Shown: positions 1-9,789, counted from the first letter of the stretch. The stretch is DNA of 38,094 nucleotides from Myxococcota bacterium (GCA_028278065.1 JANQFA010000263.1:1-38094), one strand, 5' to 3'. Notes: generated from the sequence alone by a model not told the origin. Translations and numbers: made by a program.

Positions 1-33
1 GAGGGCTGACGACCCTTCGCGCGACCCGGGAGC

Positions 34-1653
34 CTAGGTCTCGCCGCGCAGGAGCGTCTTCTCGAAGAAGGGCTCGAGGGTCGCGATCGCGTCCAGGCCG
101 TCGCGCGGCATCCAGCGGAAGAGCCGCACGTGGATGGCATCGCGCGTGAAGTCGAGCAGGGCGAAGCCGTTCTCCTCGAGCGGCGCCTGCCACTCTTCGG
201 CGTCGAGGGTCGTGGACGGCCGCGGCGGGGTCCCGCGGAAGTTCGAGGGCCAGCCCACCTCGCCGGTTCCGGGTGGACCCGTCAGCAGGCTGACGGGCGG
301 GTTGTGCGAGAGGTCGAGCCCGCCGGAGCGCAGGATGCGGCCCATCCCCAGGGCGTGCAGGTCGCCGCTGGCGAACAGCGGGATGCGGTCGCGGCGCACG
401 GCCGCGGCGAAGAGCAGCCGATCGTGCTGCTCCTTCCAGCCTCGCGGCCAGAACGCCTTGGCCGGCTCGGCGCGCAGGGCGCCGTCGTCGTCGAGTCCGT
501 CGGGATACCACTCGCCCCACTTGCCGGCGCTCCAGAGCACGGGAGTGGACGGCATGTTGACGACGTGATCCGCGTCGGACGTGGCGCTGCGTTCCACCAG
601 CCAGGTCTCCACGGCGGGAGGAAGGAAGCCCGAGGCCGCGTCGTGGCGGGCGGGATCGGCCCGGTTCGTGAGGTGGCGGCGGCAGTCGTAGAGGAGGGCC
701 TCACAGAGGCGGCCCCAGCGCAGCGAGCCGAAGCTCTCGGCGACGCGATCCGCGCCCCGCACGAAGGCGCGCGGGACGAGGCCATCGTCGAGGAGCTCCG
801 GGTAGTAGAGGCGCTGGGTGGTGCGCGCCAGGTCCAGCATGAACGGCGTCGGGGGGAAGGTGCGACGCTCCGGATGGGCCTCGTCGTTCTCGCCGTGGTC
901 GTGATCGTCCTGCAGGAACCAGGTCGGGACCGAGCGGAAGAGCGTCCCGTAGACCCCGGCGATCTGCGGACCGAACGCCGCGCGCACCACGTCCTCGTTG
1001 TCGGTGCCGAGGACCGGCTGCTCGGGATCCAGGAAGCCGGCCCGCCACCAGGCCTGGGGCGAGCTGGCCATCCCGATTCCGTAGCGCGAGTGCATGTCCC
1101 AGTACACGTGGTCACCGTTCGCGACCACCGCGTCGGGCGCGAAGGCGAGGGCCCGGGCGAGGAGCCGGCGGCGCACCGCGATGGGCCGGAAGACGGTCTG
1201 CAGGCGCGGGGTGAGGAAGCCCTCGGGGCCGCCGGCGCACGTGTAGGCGAGCAGGCGGAAGCGCTCGGGCCGGGCGTCGGGTGCGGGCGGCGTGCGCAGC
1301 GGCCACGGATCGCACAGGCGCTCGCTGCGGGCGTCGCGCAGCTCGAGCTGGTGGACGCGGTCTGGCGCCAGCCCGTCCAGGTCGAAGACGTGGTGCAGTC
1401 CGCGCGAGTCGGTCGCGCGGCCCGGAGCCTCGCGGCCTGCCACGCGCAGCACGGGCGCGTCCGGGGGGCGCGCGAACGAGGCCTTCAGGCGCAGACGCCG
1501 GTGGTTGGCGGCGGGGAGCAGGTGGAGCACCTGCCCCGCGCTCCAGTCGCCCGGCTCGTCGTAGGGAGGGACGTCGTCGCCACAGCCCAGGCCGAGCCCA
1601 CCGGCGGCCAGGGAGGCCGCGGCGCCGCGCAGGAACTCGCGTCGAGTGGGCAC
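34..1653 (-). CDS. PhoD-like / metallophosphatase-family phosphatase with Tat signal
   Basis: ORF 34..1749; likely GTG start at 1653 giving VPTRREFLRGAAASLAAGGLGLGCG (twin-arginine signal). Metal-site-like motifs VVANGDHVYWD, FLQDDHDHGEND and FASGDLHALGMGR. Confidence 0.8.
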   Translation of the reverse strand: MPTRREFLRGAAASLAAGGLGLGCGDDVPPYDEPGDWSAGQVLHLLPAANHRRLRLKASFARPPDAPVLRVAGREAPGRATDSRGLHHVFDLDGLAPDRVHQLELRDARSERLCDPWPLRTPPAPDARPERFRLLAYTCAGGPEGFLTPRLQTVFRPIAVRRRLLARALAFAPDAVVANGDHVYWDMHSRYGIGMASSPQAWWRAGFLDPEQPVLGTDNEDVVRAAFGPQIAGVYGTLFRSVPTWFLQDDHDHGENDEAHPERRTFPPTPFMLDLARTTQRLYYPELLDDGLVPRAFVRGADRVAESFGSLRWGRLCEALLYDCRRHLTNRADPARHDAASGFLPPAVETWLVERSATSDADHVVNMPSTPVLWSAGKWGEWYPDGLDDDGALRAEPAKAFWPRGWKEQHDRLLFAAAVRRDRIPLFASGDLHALGMGRILRSGGLDLSHNPPVSLLTGPPGTGEVGWPSNFRGTPPRPSTTLDAEEWQAPLEENGFALLDFTRDAIHVRLFRWMPRDGLDAIATLEPFFEKTLLRGET

Positions 1654-1738
1654 GACCGCATTCTGCCGTGCCCGCCCGGGCCGCGCATCCGTTCCGGGTG
1701 TCATGCCGCGCGCGCAGCCAGGAGGGTGGCCGGTCGGG

Positions 1739-2968
1739 CTAGATGGCACCGGACTCGCGCAGGCGACGGCGCGCCGCCGCGTCGAAGCCGAGCTCCTCGA
1801 GGATCGCGTCGGTGTCGGCGCCCAGCGCCGGCGGACCGCTGCGCACCGCCGTGGGGGTGCGCGAGAGCTTCACGGGAGGGGCCACCGTGGGCGCCTCGGC
1901 GCCGCCGTCCACCGGCACCCGCGCCAGCAGCTCGCGCTCGCGCACGTGCTCGGAGGCGGCGGCTTCCGCGTAGGTCAGGACGCGCGATGCCGGGAGACCC
2001 GCATCGAGGAGTACACCGGTCACCTCCTCCGCGCTGCGCGCGCCGACCCAGTCCGCGACCAGCCGGTCCACGTGCTCGCGGCGCGCGACGCGCGCGGCGG
2101 CCGTCGCCCAGTCCGGGTGCTCGGCCAGCTCCGGCCGCCCCATCGCGGCGGCGAGCCGGCGCCAATGGCTGTCCAGCACGACGCCGATCATCACCAGCCC
2201 GTCGCGGGCCGGGTACACGTTGGCCGGGACCGCGATGCGGAACTGGTTGCCCAGGCGCGGGAGATCCACGCCCATGGCCGCCAGCGCCGGGTAGCCGCAG
2301 GACTGGAAGAGGAGGACGTCGAGGAGCGAGACGTCGACGTGCTGTCCCTCCCCGGTGCGGTCGCGATGGCGCAGGGCGGCGAGGGCAGCGAGGGCCGCGT
2401 GCAGGCCGGCCAGATCGTCGGCCAGGAAGGTGGGCGCCTTCAGGGGGCCGCCCTCGGGCTCTCCGTTGAGGGACATCCAGCCACTCGCCGCCTGGGCGAG
2501 CGGGTCGTAGCCCGCCCGCTCGCTCTCCGGGCCGTACTGCCCGAAGCCGCTGATCGAGACGTAGACCACGTCCGGTCGGACGCTGCGCACCGCCTCCCAC
2601 CCCACGCCGAAGCCGTCGAGCGCCCCCGGACGGAAGTTCTCGACCACCACGTCCGCGTCGCGCACCAGGCGCAGGTAGACCTCGCGGCCGGCCTGCGCAC
2701 GCAGGTCGAGGGTGAGGCTGCGCTTGTTGCGATTGAGGGTGGCGTGCATGAAGCCCGCGGGCGGATCGGTCCCGGGTACGAAGGGCGCCAGGTGCCGCGC
2801 CACCTCGCCGCCCGGGTGCTCCACCTTGACCACGTCGGCACCGAAGTCGGCGAGCAGGCAGCCGCACATCGGGCCGGCCCAGGTGGTGGTGACCTCCACC
2901 ACCCGCACGCCCTCGAGGGGCCCGCTCAGATCGCTGCGCGCCTCGCGGTGGAACTCGTCCTTGCGCAT
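1739..2968 (-). CDS. CaiB/BaiF family (family III) CoA-transferase
   Basis: MRKDEFHREARSDLSGPLEGVRVVEVTTTWAGPMCGCLLADFGADVVKVEHPGGE..., ..NRNKRSLTLDL..DVVVENFRPG..; ATG at 2968 overlaps the TGA of the upstream RND gene (TGATG). Confidence 0.9.
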   Translation of the reverse strand: MRKDEFHREARSDLSGPLEGVRVVEVTTTWAGPMCGCLLADFGADVVKVEHPGGEVARHLAPFVPGTDPPAGFMHATLNRNKRSLTLDLRAQAGREVYLRLVRDADVVVENFRPGALDGFGVGWEAVRSVRPDVVYVSISGFGQYGPESERAGYDPLAQAASGWMSLNGEPEGGPLKAPTFLADDLAGLHAALAALAALRHRDRTGEGQHVDVSLLDVLLFQSCGYPALAAMGVDLPRLGNQFRIAVPANVYPARDGLVMIGVVLDSHWRRLAAAMGRPELAEHPDWATAAARVARREHVDRLVADWVGARSAEEVTGVLLDAGLPASRVLTYAEAAASEHVRERELLARVPVDGGAEAPTVAPPVKLSRTPTAVRSGPPALGADTDAILEELGFDAAARRRLRESGAI

Positions 2969-5900
2969 CAGCGCTGGGCGAGCTCCGGATCTCGCGCGTA
3001 GGGGTCGTCGATCTGGATGCCGAGCTGCGCCACGCCGCGGCGCAGGGGCGCGGCCAGCCGATCGACCACGTCGTAGACGCAGGGGACCACGAGCAGCGTG
3101 AGCAGGGTCGACACGGCGAGTCCACCCACGACCCCCGCGGCGAGTCCTTCGAGCACGCTCGAGCCGCGCCCCAGGCCGAGCGCCATGGGGGTCATGCCCA
3201 GGATGGTCGTGCCGGCGGTCATCAGGATGGGGCGCAGGCGCACGGCGGAACCCAGGGCCAGGGCCTCTCGGCGCGAGACGCCGCGCCGGCGCAGGCGATT
3301 CACGTAGTCCAGCAACACGATGGCGTTGTTCACGACGATGCCGGCCAGCATGATGATCCCGATGTAGGCCGGAACCGTGAGGTCGTGGCCGAAGAGCGCG
3401 AGTCCCAGGTAGACGCCGGCCACCGCCAGGGGCAGGGTCGCCATGATCACGAGCGGCTGTACCAGGGATTCGAAGAGGGCCGCCATGATCATGTAGATGA
3501 GCACCACCGCGATGGCGAGGGAGATCGCGAGACCCTCGAAGGCCTCGGCGCGGCGCTGCTCCTCGCCCGAGAACTCCCAGCCGTAGCCGAGCGGGAAGGG
3601 GACGTCGCGCATGCGCGCCTCGAGCTGGCGGGCGACTTCGCCCACCGTGGCGCCGCGCTCCAGGTTGGCCTCCACCTCCACCAGCCGGCGCTGGTCCACG
3701 CGACGGATCTCGACCGGCCCGCGCGAGGCGTCGATGCTGGCGACGTCGCGCAGCACGACCGACCCGCCCGCGTCGTTGCGGACCACCAGGTCGCGCAGGG
3801 CGGTCAGGCTGTTCCTGTGGGTGGGCTTGTACTGGAGGCGGATGTCGACCTCGTCTCCCCGCTCGGTGTACTGACCGACCACCTTGCCGTCCATGGCCGT
3901 CTCCACCACGTCCGCCACCGCGCGCACCGACACGTCGCGGTCGGCCACGCGCAGTCGGTCGATCCTCACCTGCAGCTCGGGTCGCCCCTTCTCCATCGAG
4001 GTCTGCACGTCGACCGCGCCCGGCACCGCCGCGAGCTTCTGGCTGAGGATGGTGGCGAGCACGGCCAGGCGTTCGGGATCGTCGCCGAGGACGTGGACGT
4101 CCACGGGCTTGCCGCTGCCGCCGCCGCCGTCGTGGGTCACGAGCGAGACCTCGGCGTCCGGCACATCCGCCAGGACCCGGCGCAGGTCGGCCTGGATGTC
4201 CTTGGTGTGTCGCGAGCGGTTCTCGTGGAGCATCACGCCCACCAGCACGCGGTCGCCGGCCCGCACGGAGCCGAATACGTTCTTCACGTCCGGGTCGGCG
4301 GAGGCGGCCGCCTCCGCCTGGCGGGCCACGCGATCGAGTACCGAGAACGCCGTGCCCTGGGGCAGCTTCATGCGGATGGTGAAGGCGTCGCCGTCGTTGT
4401 CGGGGAAGAAGCTCTTGGGATGGCGCGCGATGCCCACGACCGACAGCGCGAAGACGGCGACCGCGACGCCGAGCACGGCGACGATGCGACTTCGCTTCGC
4501 GAGGAGGTGGAGAAGGAGCATGCGCATGCGCGCCTGCGGGCGGCGCAGGGACTCGATCTCGTCCTCGACCGAGACCGAGCCCTCGTCCAGCGCTGCTTCG
4601 GGCTGGGGCAGGAACTTCGAGGCGAGCATCGGCACGATGGTCACCGCCACCAGCAGCGAGGTGGCGAGGGAGAACGAGACCGTGAGCGAGAGGTCGTTGA
4701 ACACCTCGCGGGCGATTCCCTGGATCCAGGCGATGGGCAGGAAGACCGCCAGGGTGGTGAGGGTGGCGACCAGGATGGCGAGCCCCACCTCCTGGGTGCC
4801 CTGGATCGCGGCGCGGCGGGGGCTGGCACCCAGGCCGAGGTGCCGCTCGATGTTCTCGATCACCACCACCGAGTTGTCCACCAGCATCCCCACGCCCAGG
4901 GCAAGACCTCCCAGGCTCACCATGTTGAGGGTGAGGCCCGCGAAGTGGATGAGGATGAAGGTGGAGATGATCGAGATCGGCATCGCCAGGGACACCACGA
5001 GTGTGGCGGGCGAGCTCCGCCAGAGGAGCCGGAGCATGAGGACGGCGAGGGCGGCGACCGCCAGGCTCATGGCCAGTCCGCTTCCGTGGCCCACCTCGGC
5101 TGCCAGCCAGGCCGCGGCGGGCGCGGCGGCCAGCAGTGCCGCGCCCGTGCCCGCGATCATGGCGAAGGTCCCCCAGCGCCGGTTCGAGAGGAAGGGCCAC
5201 AGCACCAGGATCGCGAAGAAGGCGCCCCAGGAGGCGTTCTCCTGCACGTCGGTGATCGAGCGGCGCACGTAGGGTGCGGCATCGAAGGCGACGCCCAGCT
5301 CGAGCTGCGGGAACTCCAGGCGCAGGTCCTCGATCTTCGTCTTCACGGCATCGCTGATGGCGACGACGTTGCCCTGGGTCTCCTTCAGCACGGCCAGCTC
5401 CACCGTGGGCCGGCCGTTGAAGCGCGACAGGCTGCGGGTCTCCTTGTTGGTGTCGATGACCTCCGCCACGTCGCCCACGCGGATCGGCCCGCCCTCGGAG
5501 TCGCGCACCGGGAGGCGTCGTATCTCGTCCAGGGAGCGGAACTTGCCGACGGTGCGGACCAGGAACTCGTCCCGGCCGCGGTCGATGCGACCCCCGGGGT
5601 TGTTGAGGTTGCCGCCCTGGAGCGCGCCCGCCACCTGCGCGAGGGGGATGCGGTAGGTGCTGAGCAGGCCCGGGAGGACGTTGACCTGGATCTCGCGCTC
5701 GAGGCCTCCGTACACGTCGGCGGTCGCCACCCCGTCGATGCTCTCGAAGCGGGCCTTCAGGATGTCCTCGGAGAGGCGACGGATCTCGGCCAGCGGGACG
5801 GTCTCCGAGGCCACCGACACCCGGATGGCCTGGTCGTCGCCGCCGTACGTGAGACGGGAGACCACGGGGTCCTCGATGTCGTCGGGCAGGAAGGAGCGGA

Positions 5901-6243
5901 TCGCGTCGAGCTTCTCGCGTACGTCGATGCGCAAGAGCTCCGTGTCCGCGCCCCAGTTGAATTCGATCAACACGAAGGAGCTGCCCTCGCGGGTGAAGGA
6001 GCGCAAGCGCTTGACGTCCTCCACGGCAGCCACCGACCGCTCGATCGGCTTGGTGACGCGCTCTTCCATCTCCTGGGGCGCGACGCCCTCGTAGACCGTC
6101 TGGACGCTGATCATCGGGAACTCGAGCTCGGGGAACATCTCGATCGGGATCCCGAATACCGACACGAAGCCGAGCCCGACCAGGATCGCGATGAGCATCG
6201 CGATCGAGACGGGATGCCGGACGCTGAACTCGGTCGGCGTCAT
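2968..6243 (-). CDS. RND-family efflux transporter permease (AcrB/MdtB-like)
   Basis: MTPTEFSVRHPVSIAMLIAILVGLGFVSVFGIPIEMFPELEFPMISVQTVYEGVAPQEMEERVTKPIE...; LALGVGMLVDNSVVVIENIERHL; IIMLAGIVVNNAIVLLDYVNRLRRRG. About 1091 aa. Confidence 0.93.
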   Translation of the reverse strand: MTPTEFSVRHPVSIAMLIAILVGLGFVSVFGIPIEMFPELEFPMISVQTVYEGVAPQEMEERVTKPIERSVAAVEDVKRLRSFTREGSSFVLIEFNWGADTELLRIDVREKLDAIRSFLPDDIEDPVVSRLTYGGDDQAIRVSVASETVPLAEIRRLSEDILKARFESIDGVATADVYGGLEREIQVNVLPGLLSTYRIPLAQVAGALQGGNLNNPGGRIDRGRDEFLVRTVGKFRSLDEIRRLPVRDSEGGPIRVGDVAEVIDTNKETRSLSRFNGRPTVELAVLKETQGNVVAISDAVKTKIEDLRLEFPQLELGVAFDAAPYVRRSITDVQENASWGAFFAILVLWPFLSNRRWGTFAMIAGTGAALLAAAPAAAWLAAEVGHGSGLAMSLAVAALAVLMLRLLWRSSPATLVVSLAMPISIISTFILIHFAGLTLNMVSLGGLALGVGMLVDNSVVVIENIERHLGLGASPRRAAIQGTQEVGLAILVATLTTLAVFLPIAWIQGIAREVFNDLSLTVSFSLATSLLVAVTIVPMLASKFLPQPEAALDEGSVSVEDEIESLRRPQARMRMLLLHLLAKRSRIVAVLGVAVAVFALSVVGIARHPKSFFPDNDGDAFTIRMKLPQGTAFSVLDRVARQAEAAASADPDVKNVFGSVRAGDRVLVGVMLHENRSRHTKDIQADLRRVLADVPDAEVSLVTHDGGGGSGKPVDVHVLGDDPERLAVLATILSQKLAAVPGAVDVQTSMEKGRPELQVRIDRLRVADRDVSVRAVADVVETAMDGKVVGQYTERGDEVDIRLQYKPTHRNSLTALRDLVVRNDAGGSVVLRDVASIDASRGPVEIRRVDQRRLVEVEANLERGATVGEVARQLEARMRDVPFPLGYGWEFSGEEQRRAEAFEGLAISLAIAVVLIYMIMAALFESLVQPLVIMATLPLAVAGVYLGLALFGHDLTVPAYIGIIMLAGIVVNNAIVLLDYVNRLRRRGVSRREALALGSAVRLRPILMTAGTTILGMTPMALGLGRGSSVLEGLAAGVVGGLAVSTLLTLLVVPCVYDVVDRLAAPLRRGVAQLGIQIDDPYARDPELAQR

Positions 6244-7382
6244 GTGCCCGAGTGCGGCTCGCTGAACACCAGCCGCACCTCCGTGCCGTCGCGCACGCTG
6301 CTCTTGCCTTCGACGATGACGGACTCGCCCTCCGCCAGGCCGGTCGCGACGGCGGCGGCGTTGCCGGCGATGAAGAGGGTCCTGACCGCGCGCAGGCGCG
6401 CCTGCTGACCCCCGTCCACCACGTAGACGCCGGTGCTGTCGCCCAGATCGATGAGCGCATCGGCCGGCACCACGAGCGCGTCCTCGGCGACCTCCTGGAC
6501 CGATTCGACCCGCGCGAAGAGCCCGGGCTTGAGGCGTCCGTTCGGGTTGGGGATCTCCAGCCGGTAGGCCTGGGTGAAGGAGACCGGGTGGAGGCTCGGG
6601 GCCACGTAGTCCACCCGCCCGAAGAACTCCTCGCCCGGGTAGGCGTCGATGATCACCGGGACGGGCTCGTCGCTGTGGCGGATCCGCGGTGCGTCCTCCT
6701 CGGGCACGTTCACCTGGAGGAGGAGGGGGTCCACCTGGATGATGGTGAAGATCGCGCCGCGGTTGGCTCCCTCTCCGGCGGCACCGCCGCCGAAGGTGGG
6801 CGCCGCGAAGTCGCCCACCGAGTGGTTGCGGTTCTGCAGAATCCCCGAGATGGGGGCCACGATGCGGGCGTCCTCCACCCGCTGGGCCGCGAGATCGCGG
6901 TTGGCCACGGCCGTCTGCAGGTCCGCCTCGGCGATGTCCTTCTCGGCCTGGGCCGTGTCCAGGTTGGCCTGGGAGAGGATGTTCTTCCCCGACAGCTCGA
7001 CCGCGCGGGCGTGCTTGCGCCGTGCCTCGTCGCGCCGGGCGCGGGCCTGGGTCACCGCGGCCTCGGCGCGCTGCAGCTCGAGCTGGAGCTCGGTCGTGTC
7101 GAGCTCGACGAGCAGGTCGCCGGCCGCGACCGGGTCGCCCTCGAATCGGTGGAAGCGCACGATGCGCCCCGCCAGCTTGGGCTGGACCTCGACGACCGCC
7201 TTGGCCTGCAGTCGGCCCGAGAGCAGGACCGTGCGGGCGAGATCGCGACGCTCGACGGGCAGCACCCGCACCGGGACGCGGTCGTCCTGGCTGATCGCCT
7301 CGCTCTCGGCACCGCCGCAGCCGGCCAGCAGCGTCGGCGCCAGCAGCGTGATCGCGAGCAGTGCCGGCACGGCGCGGATCAC
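6240..7382 (-). CDS. RND efflux periplasmic adaptor (membrane fusion protein), lipoprotein
   Basis: LLAGCGG lipobox; VEVQPKLAGRIVRFHRFEGDPVAAGDLLVELDTTELQ hairpin/lipoyl signature; ATGA overlap with the RND pump. Confidence 0.92.
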   Translation of the reverse strand: MIRAVPALLAITLLAPTLLAGCGGAESEAISQDDRVPVRVLPVERRDLARTVLLSGRLQAKAVVEVQPKLAGRIVRFHRFEGDPVAAGDLLVELDTTELQLELQRAEAAVTQARARRDEARRKHARAVELSGKNILSQANLDTAQAEKDIAEADLQTAVANRDLAAQRVEDARIVAPISGILQNRNHSVGDFAAPTFGGGAAGEGANRGAIFTIIQVDPLLLQVNVPEEDAPRIRHSDEPVPVIIDAYPGEEFFGRVDYVAPSLHPVSFTQAYRLEIPNPNGRLKPGLFARVESVQEVAEDALVVPADALIDLGDSTGVYVVDGGQQARLRAVRTLFIAGNAAAVATGLAEGESVIVEGKSSVRDGTEVRLVFSEPHSGT

Positions 7383-8011
7383 GGCCGGTCTCCTCGGCGG
7401 GCGAGCCCGTGGAAGAAGACGTCGAGCATCTCGTCCACGTCCCCGTCATCGGGGAAGGGAAGTCCATGGAGGAGGCTCTCGGCCACCAGTCCGGCCAGCC
7501 CGTGGGCCAGGATGCGCGCGCTGCGTTCGGGATCGACGGCGCGCAGGGTGCCCTCGCGGCGGCCCTCGGCGAGGAGCTCGGCCAGCAGGCTCGTGTAGGG
7601 ACTCATCCCGCCGTCGGCTCGCCGTCGACGCGCGCCGGAGTCGACGAGGGCCTGGAAGAGGGCCCGGTTGTCCCGTGCGTGGGCCACGCCGGTGTGCACG
7701 GCCGCGGCGATCCGCTCGAGCGGGTCGCCGGCCGCCTCCACCGCCTGGCGGGTGGCGTCGAGGAGCTGATCCAGACCGTGGTCGATCGCCCGCTGGAGCA
7801 GGTCCTCCTTGCTCTCGAAGTAGAGGTAGAGCGTGCCCTTGGCGACGCCGGCCTCCTGGGCGATTCGCTCCATCGATGCATCCGTCCAGCCCAGCTCCCC
7901 GATCACGCGTCGCGCGGCGTCGAGGATGGCGGCGGTGCGGAAGTCCTTCAGGACCTCCGAGCGAGTCGGGGAGGCTTCGGCCATCGGTCTTCGAGAGTCT
8001 CTTCCGGCCAC
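7379..8011 (-). CDS. TetR/AcrR family transcriptional regulator
   Basis: AAILDAARRVIGELGWTDASMERIAQEAGVAKGTLYLYFESKEDLLQRAIDHGL is a typical TetR HTH; alternative ATG at 7984; ATGA overlap with the adaptor gene. Confidence 0.93.
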   Translation of the reverse strand: MAGRDSRRPMAEASPTRSEVLKDFRTAAILDAARRVIGELGWTDASMERIAQEAGVAKGTLYLYFESKEDLLQRAIDHGLDQLLDATRQAVEAAGDPLERIAAAVHTGVAHARDNRALFQALVDSGARRRRADGGMSPYTSLLAELLAEGRREGTLRAVDPERSARILAHGLAGLVAESLLHGLPFPDDGDVDEMLDVFFHGLARRGDRP

Positions 8012-8092
8012 GCAGCGGCGGCCTCGACGTCGGTCCGGCTGCCCTCCGGCGCATTCGGATGGGGCGGATCGCGGGGCGCGGGCGCGCGTTGA

Positions 8093-8128
8093 ATGACCCC
8101 GCGGTCATCGCACTGACCGACGAGTCAG
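8093..8128. promoter_or_regulatory. Candidate TetR operator region with two inverted repeats
   Basis: ATGACC-CCGC-GGTCAT (8093-8108) and CTGAC-CGACGA-GTCAG (8113-8128), directly upstream of the tetR start. Confidence 0.45.
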
Positions 8129-8219
8129 AGACTAGCCCGGGTTCTGGAGGCGGCAAGCGGTCGGCCCTCACTCCCGGCTGCGGCTTCGGCCCCGACCCGG
8201 CTTCGCTTGGAGACGGCCC

Positions 8220-8903
8220 TCAGACCGGGATGGCGCCGCCGCGGACCGTGGCCCCGGCGGGGCTGGCGAGCCAGACCATCACATCGGCGATCGCGGCGGG
8301 TGGCGTCCAGGCCGCGAAGTCGGCAGCGGGCATGGCCGCGCGGTTTCCCGGCGTGTCGATGGTGGTGGGGACCACGGCGTTCACGCGCACCCCGGCCGCG
8401 GCCACCTCCTTCTGGAGGGTCTCGGTCAGGACCAGGATGGCGGCCTTCGAGGCGCTGTAGGCGGCGAGGGTGGCCGGCGTCTCGATGGCGGCACGCGAGG
8501 CCACGTTGATCACGCAGCCCGAGCCGCGCTCGCACATCCCGGGCAGGGCGGCCCGCGAAAGGGCGGCTGCCGTGCGCACGTTGATCCGATACATCGCGTC
8601 CCAGGTCTCGAGGTCGGTCTCGCTGTGGGGCGTGCCGCCGGCGAAGCCGCCGGCTCCGTTCACCAGCACGTCCACGGGACCCGCGGCCTTCACCGCGGCC
8701 TCGGCCCCCGCGCTCTCCGCGACGTCCGCCTCGAGCAGGACGAGCCGGCCGGCGCCGAGCCCCTCGGCGAAGTCACGCTCCATGGCCTCGCGCTCGGCCG
8801 CGACGATCCAGGGCACGGTGACCCGGTCACCTGCCTCCAGGAAGGCCCTCACGACGGCTCGTCCGAGGGCGCCGGTACCCCCGCTGGCCAGGACGCTGCG
8901 CAC
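8220..8903 (-). CDS. Short-chain dehydrogenase/reductase (SDR)
   Basis: GTG start at 8903: VRSVLASGGTGALGRAVVRAFLEAGDRV (Rossmann GxxGxxG), LVNGAGG, YSASKAA catalytic YxxxK. Confidence 0.88.
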   Translation of the reverse strand: MRSVLASGGTGALGRAVVRAFLEAGDRVTVPWIVAAEREAMERDFAEGLGAGRLVLLEADVAESAGAEAAVKAAGPVDVLVNGAGGFAGGTPHSETDLETWDAMYRINVRTAAALSRAALPGMCERGSGCVINVASRAAIETPATLAAYSASKAAILVLTETLQKEVAAAGVRVNAVVPTTIDTPGNRAAMPAADFAAWTPPAAIADVMVWLASPAGATVRGGAIPV

Positions 8904-8911
8904 CCTCTCAG

Positions 8912-9643
8912 TCAGTTGATGAAGACCTCGAGGTCGAAGCCCTTCCTCTTCTTCTCGAAGAAGTCGGCGATCTCCTCCTGCACCTGCAGCGACTCGGGAT
9001 CCTTGCCCGAGCAGGAGACCTTGAAGCGCGCCTTCAGGAAGCCCGGCTCGTCGCGGATGTCCGCCTGCGCCTTGCAGCCGGGCACCGTGCCGATCGCCCA
9101 GGGGGATCCGTAGCTCCAGTAGACGTCGCGGTTGACGCCGCTGAAGCCGCCCCGGAAGATGCCCACGTGGTTCTTCTGCTTGAGCTGGGTGCGGAACTTG
9201 CCGTTCTTGCCCTTGCGCTTGATCTGGTCGGGCTCGAAGATCGCGGCCTTGAGATAGTCCCCGCTGTTCCCGCCCGACGTGGCCTTGAGGAGCGCGCCGG
9301 AGACGAAGGGCGGGATGAGGGTGGTGGAGTAGGGGGTGCCCCCGCTGATCTGGAAGTAGAGGGGGCTGAACCGGTTGAGGGGACCGCTCGGCGTAGAGAA
9401 GTGGGGGAAGACGCCGCCGAGGATGCGCCCCTCCAGGTAGGACCCGTATCCGTTCGGGCCGGGGTCGCCCTTGACCTCGGCCGAGACTCCCATCCGGCCG
9501 TCCGCCGGCGGCAGGAAGCTGTCCTCGAGGTCGGGCCGGTTCAGTCCCAGGCCGGGAGCGGCCACCTGGGCGGAGGCGGGAGCCGCCAGCAGCACGGCGG
9601 CGCAGAGCGCAGCGGGGGTGAGCGTTCGCATGGCGCGGATCAT
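8912..9643 (-). CDS. Secreted hypothetical protein, family member 1 (EPDQIKRK/CKAQAD/GFDLE family)
   Basis: Signal peptide MRTLTPAALCAAVLLAAPASAQ; shares GLGLNRPDL, AAIFEPDQIKRK, LKQKNHV, CKAQADIR, CSGKD and KKRKGFDLE with ORFs 15448..16182 and 16179..16913. Confidence 0.75.
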   Translation of the reverse strand: MIRAMRTLTPAALCAAVLLAAPASAQVAAPGLGLNRPDLEDSFLPPADGRMGVSAEVKGDPGPNGYGSYLEGRILGGVFPHFSTPSGPLNRFSPLYFQISGGTPYSTTLIPPFVSGALLKATSGGNSGDYLKAAIFEPDQIKRKGKNGKFRTQLKQKNHVGIFRGGFSGVNRDVYWSYGSPWAIGTVPGCKAQADIRDEPGFLKARFKVSCSGKDPESLQVQEEIADFFEKKRKGFDLEVFIN

Positions 9644-9727
9644 ACACGATGGGGACGAGCGGCGGCCGTACCCTCCCGAAGACTGGAGGCTTCCCCGGAG
9701 GCCGGCTCCGGTCCCGCGGCCATTTGG

Positions 9728-9733
9728 TAGAGT
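9728..9733 (+). promoter_or_regulatory. Candidate extended -10 (TGgTAGAGT) upstream of the phosphatase/TPR operon
   Basis: TTTGGTAGAGTCTTCG in the 9644-9789 divergent intergenic region; no convincing -35. Confidence 0.25.
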
Positions 9734-9789
9734 CTTCGCTCGCCGCCCGCCCGGGCGGGACTCAGGTCGGGGAATCGGAGGGGCTCGGA

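Noticed and set aside
130-2469. 779-aa plus-strand ORF
   Set aside because: Antisense to PhoD-like phosphatase and CoA-transferase genes; no domain signature.
3385-6408. 1007-aa plus-strand ORF antisense to the RND pump
   Set aside because: His/Asp/Gly/Arg-rich translation with no domain; the opposite strand encodes a clear RND pump. High-GC antisense artefact.
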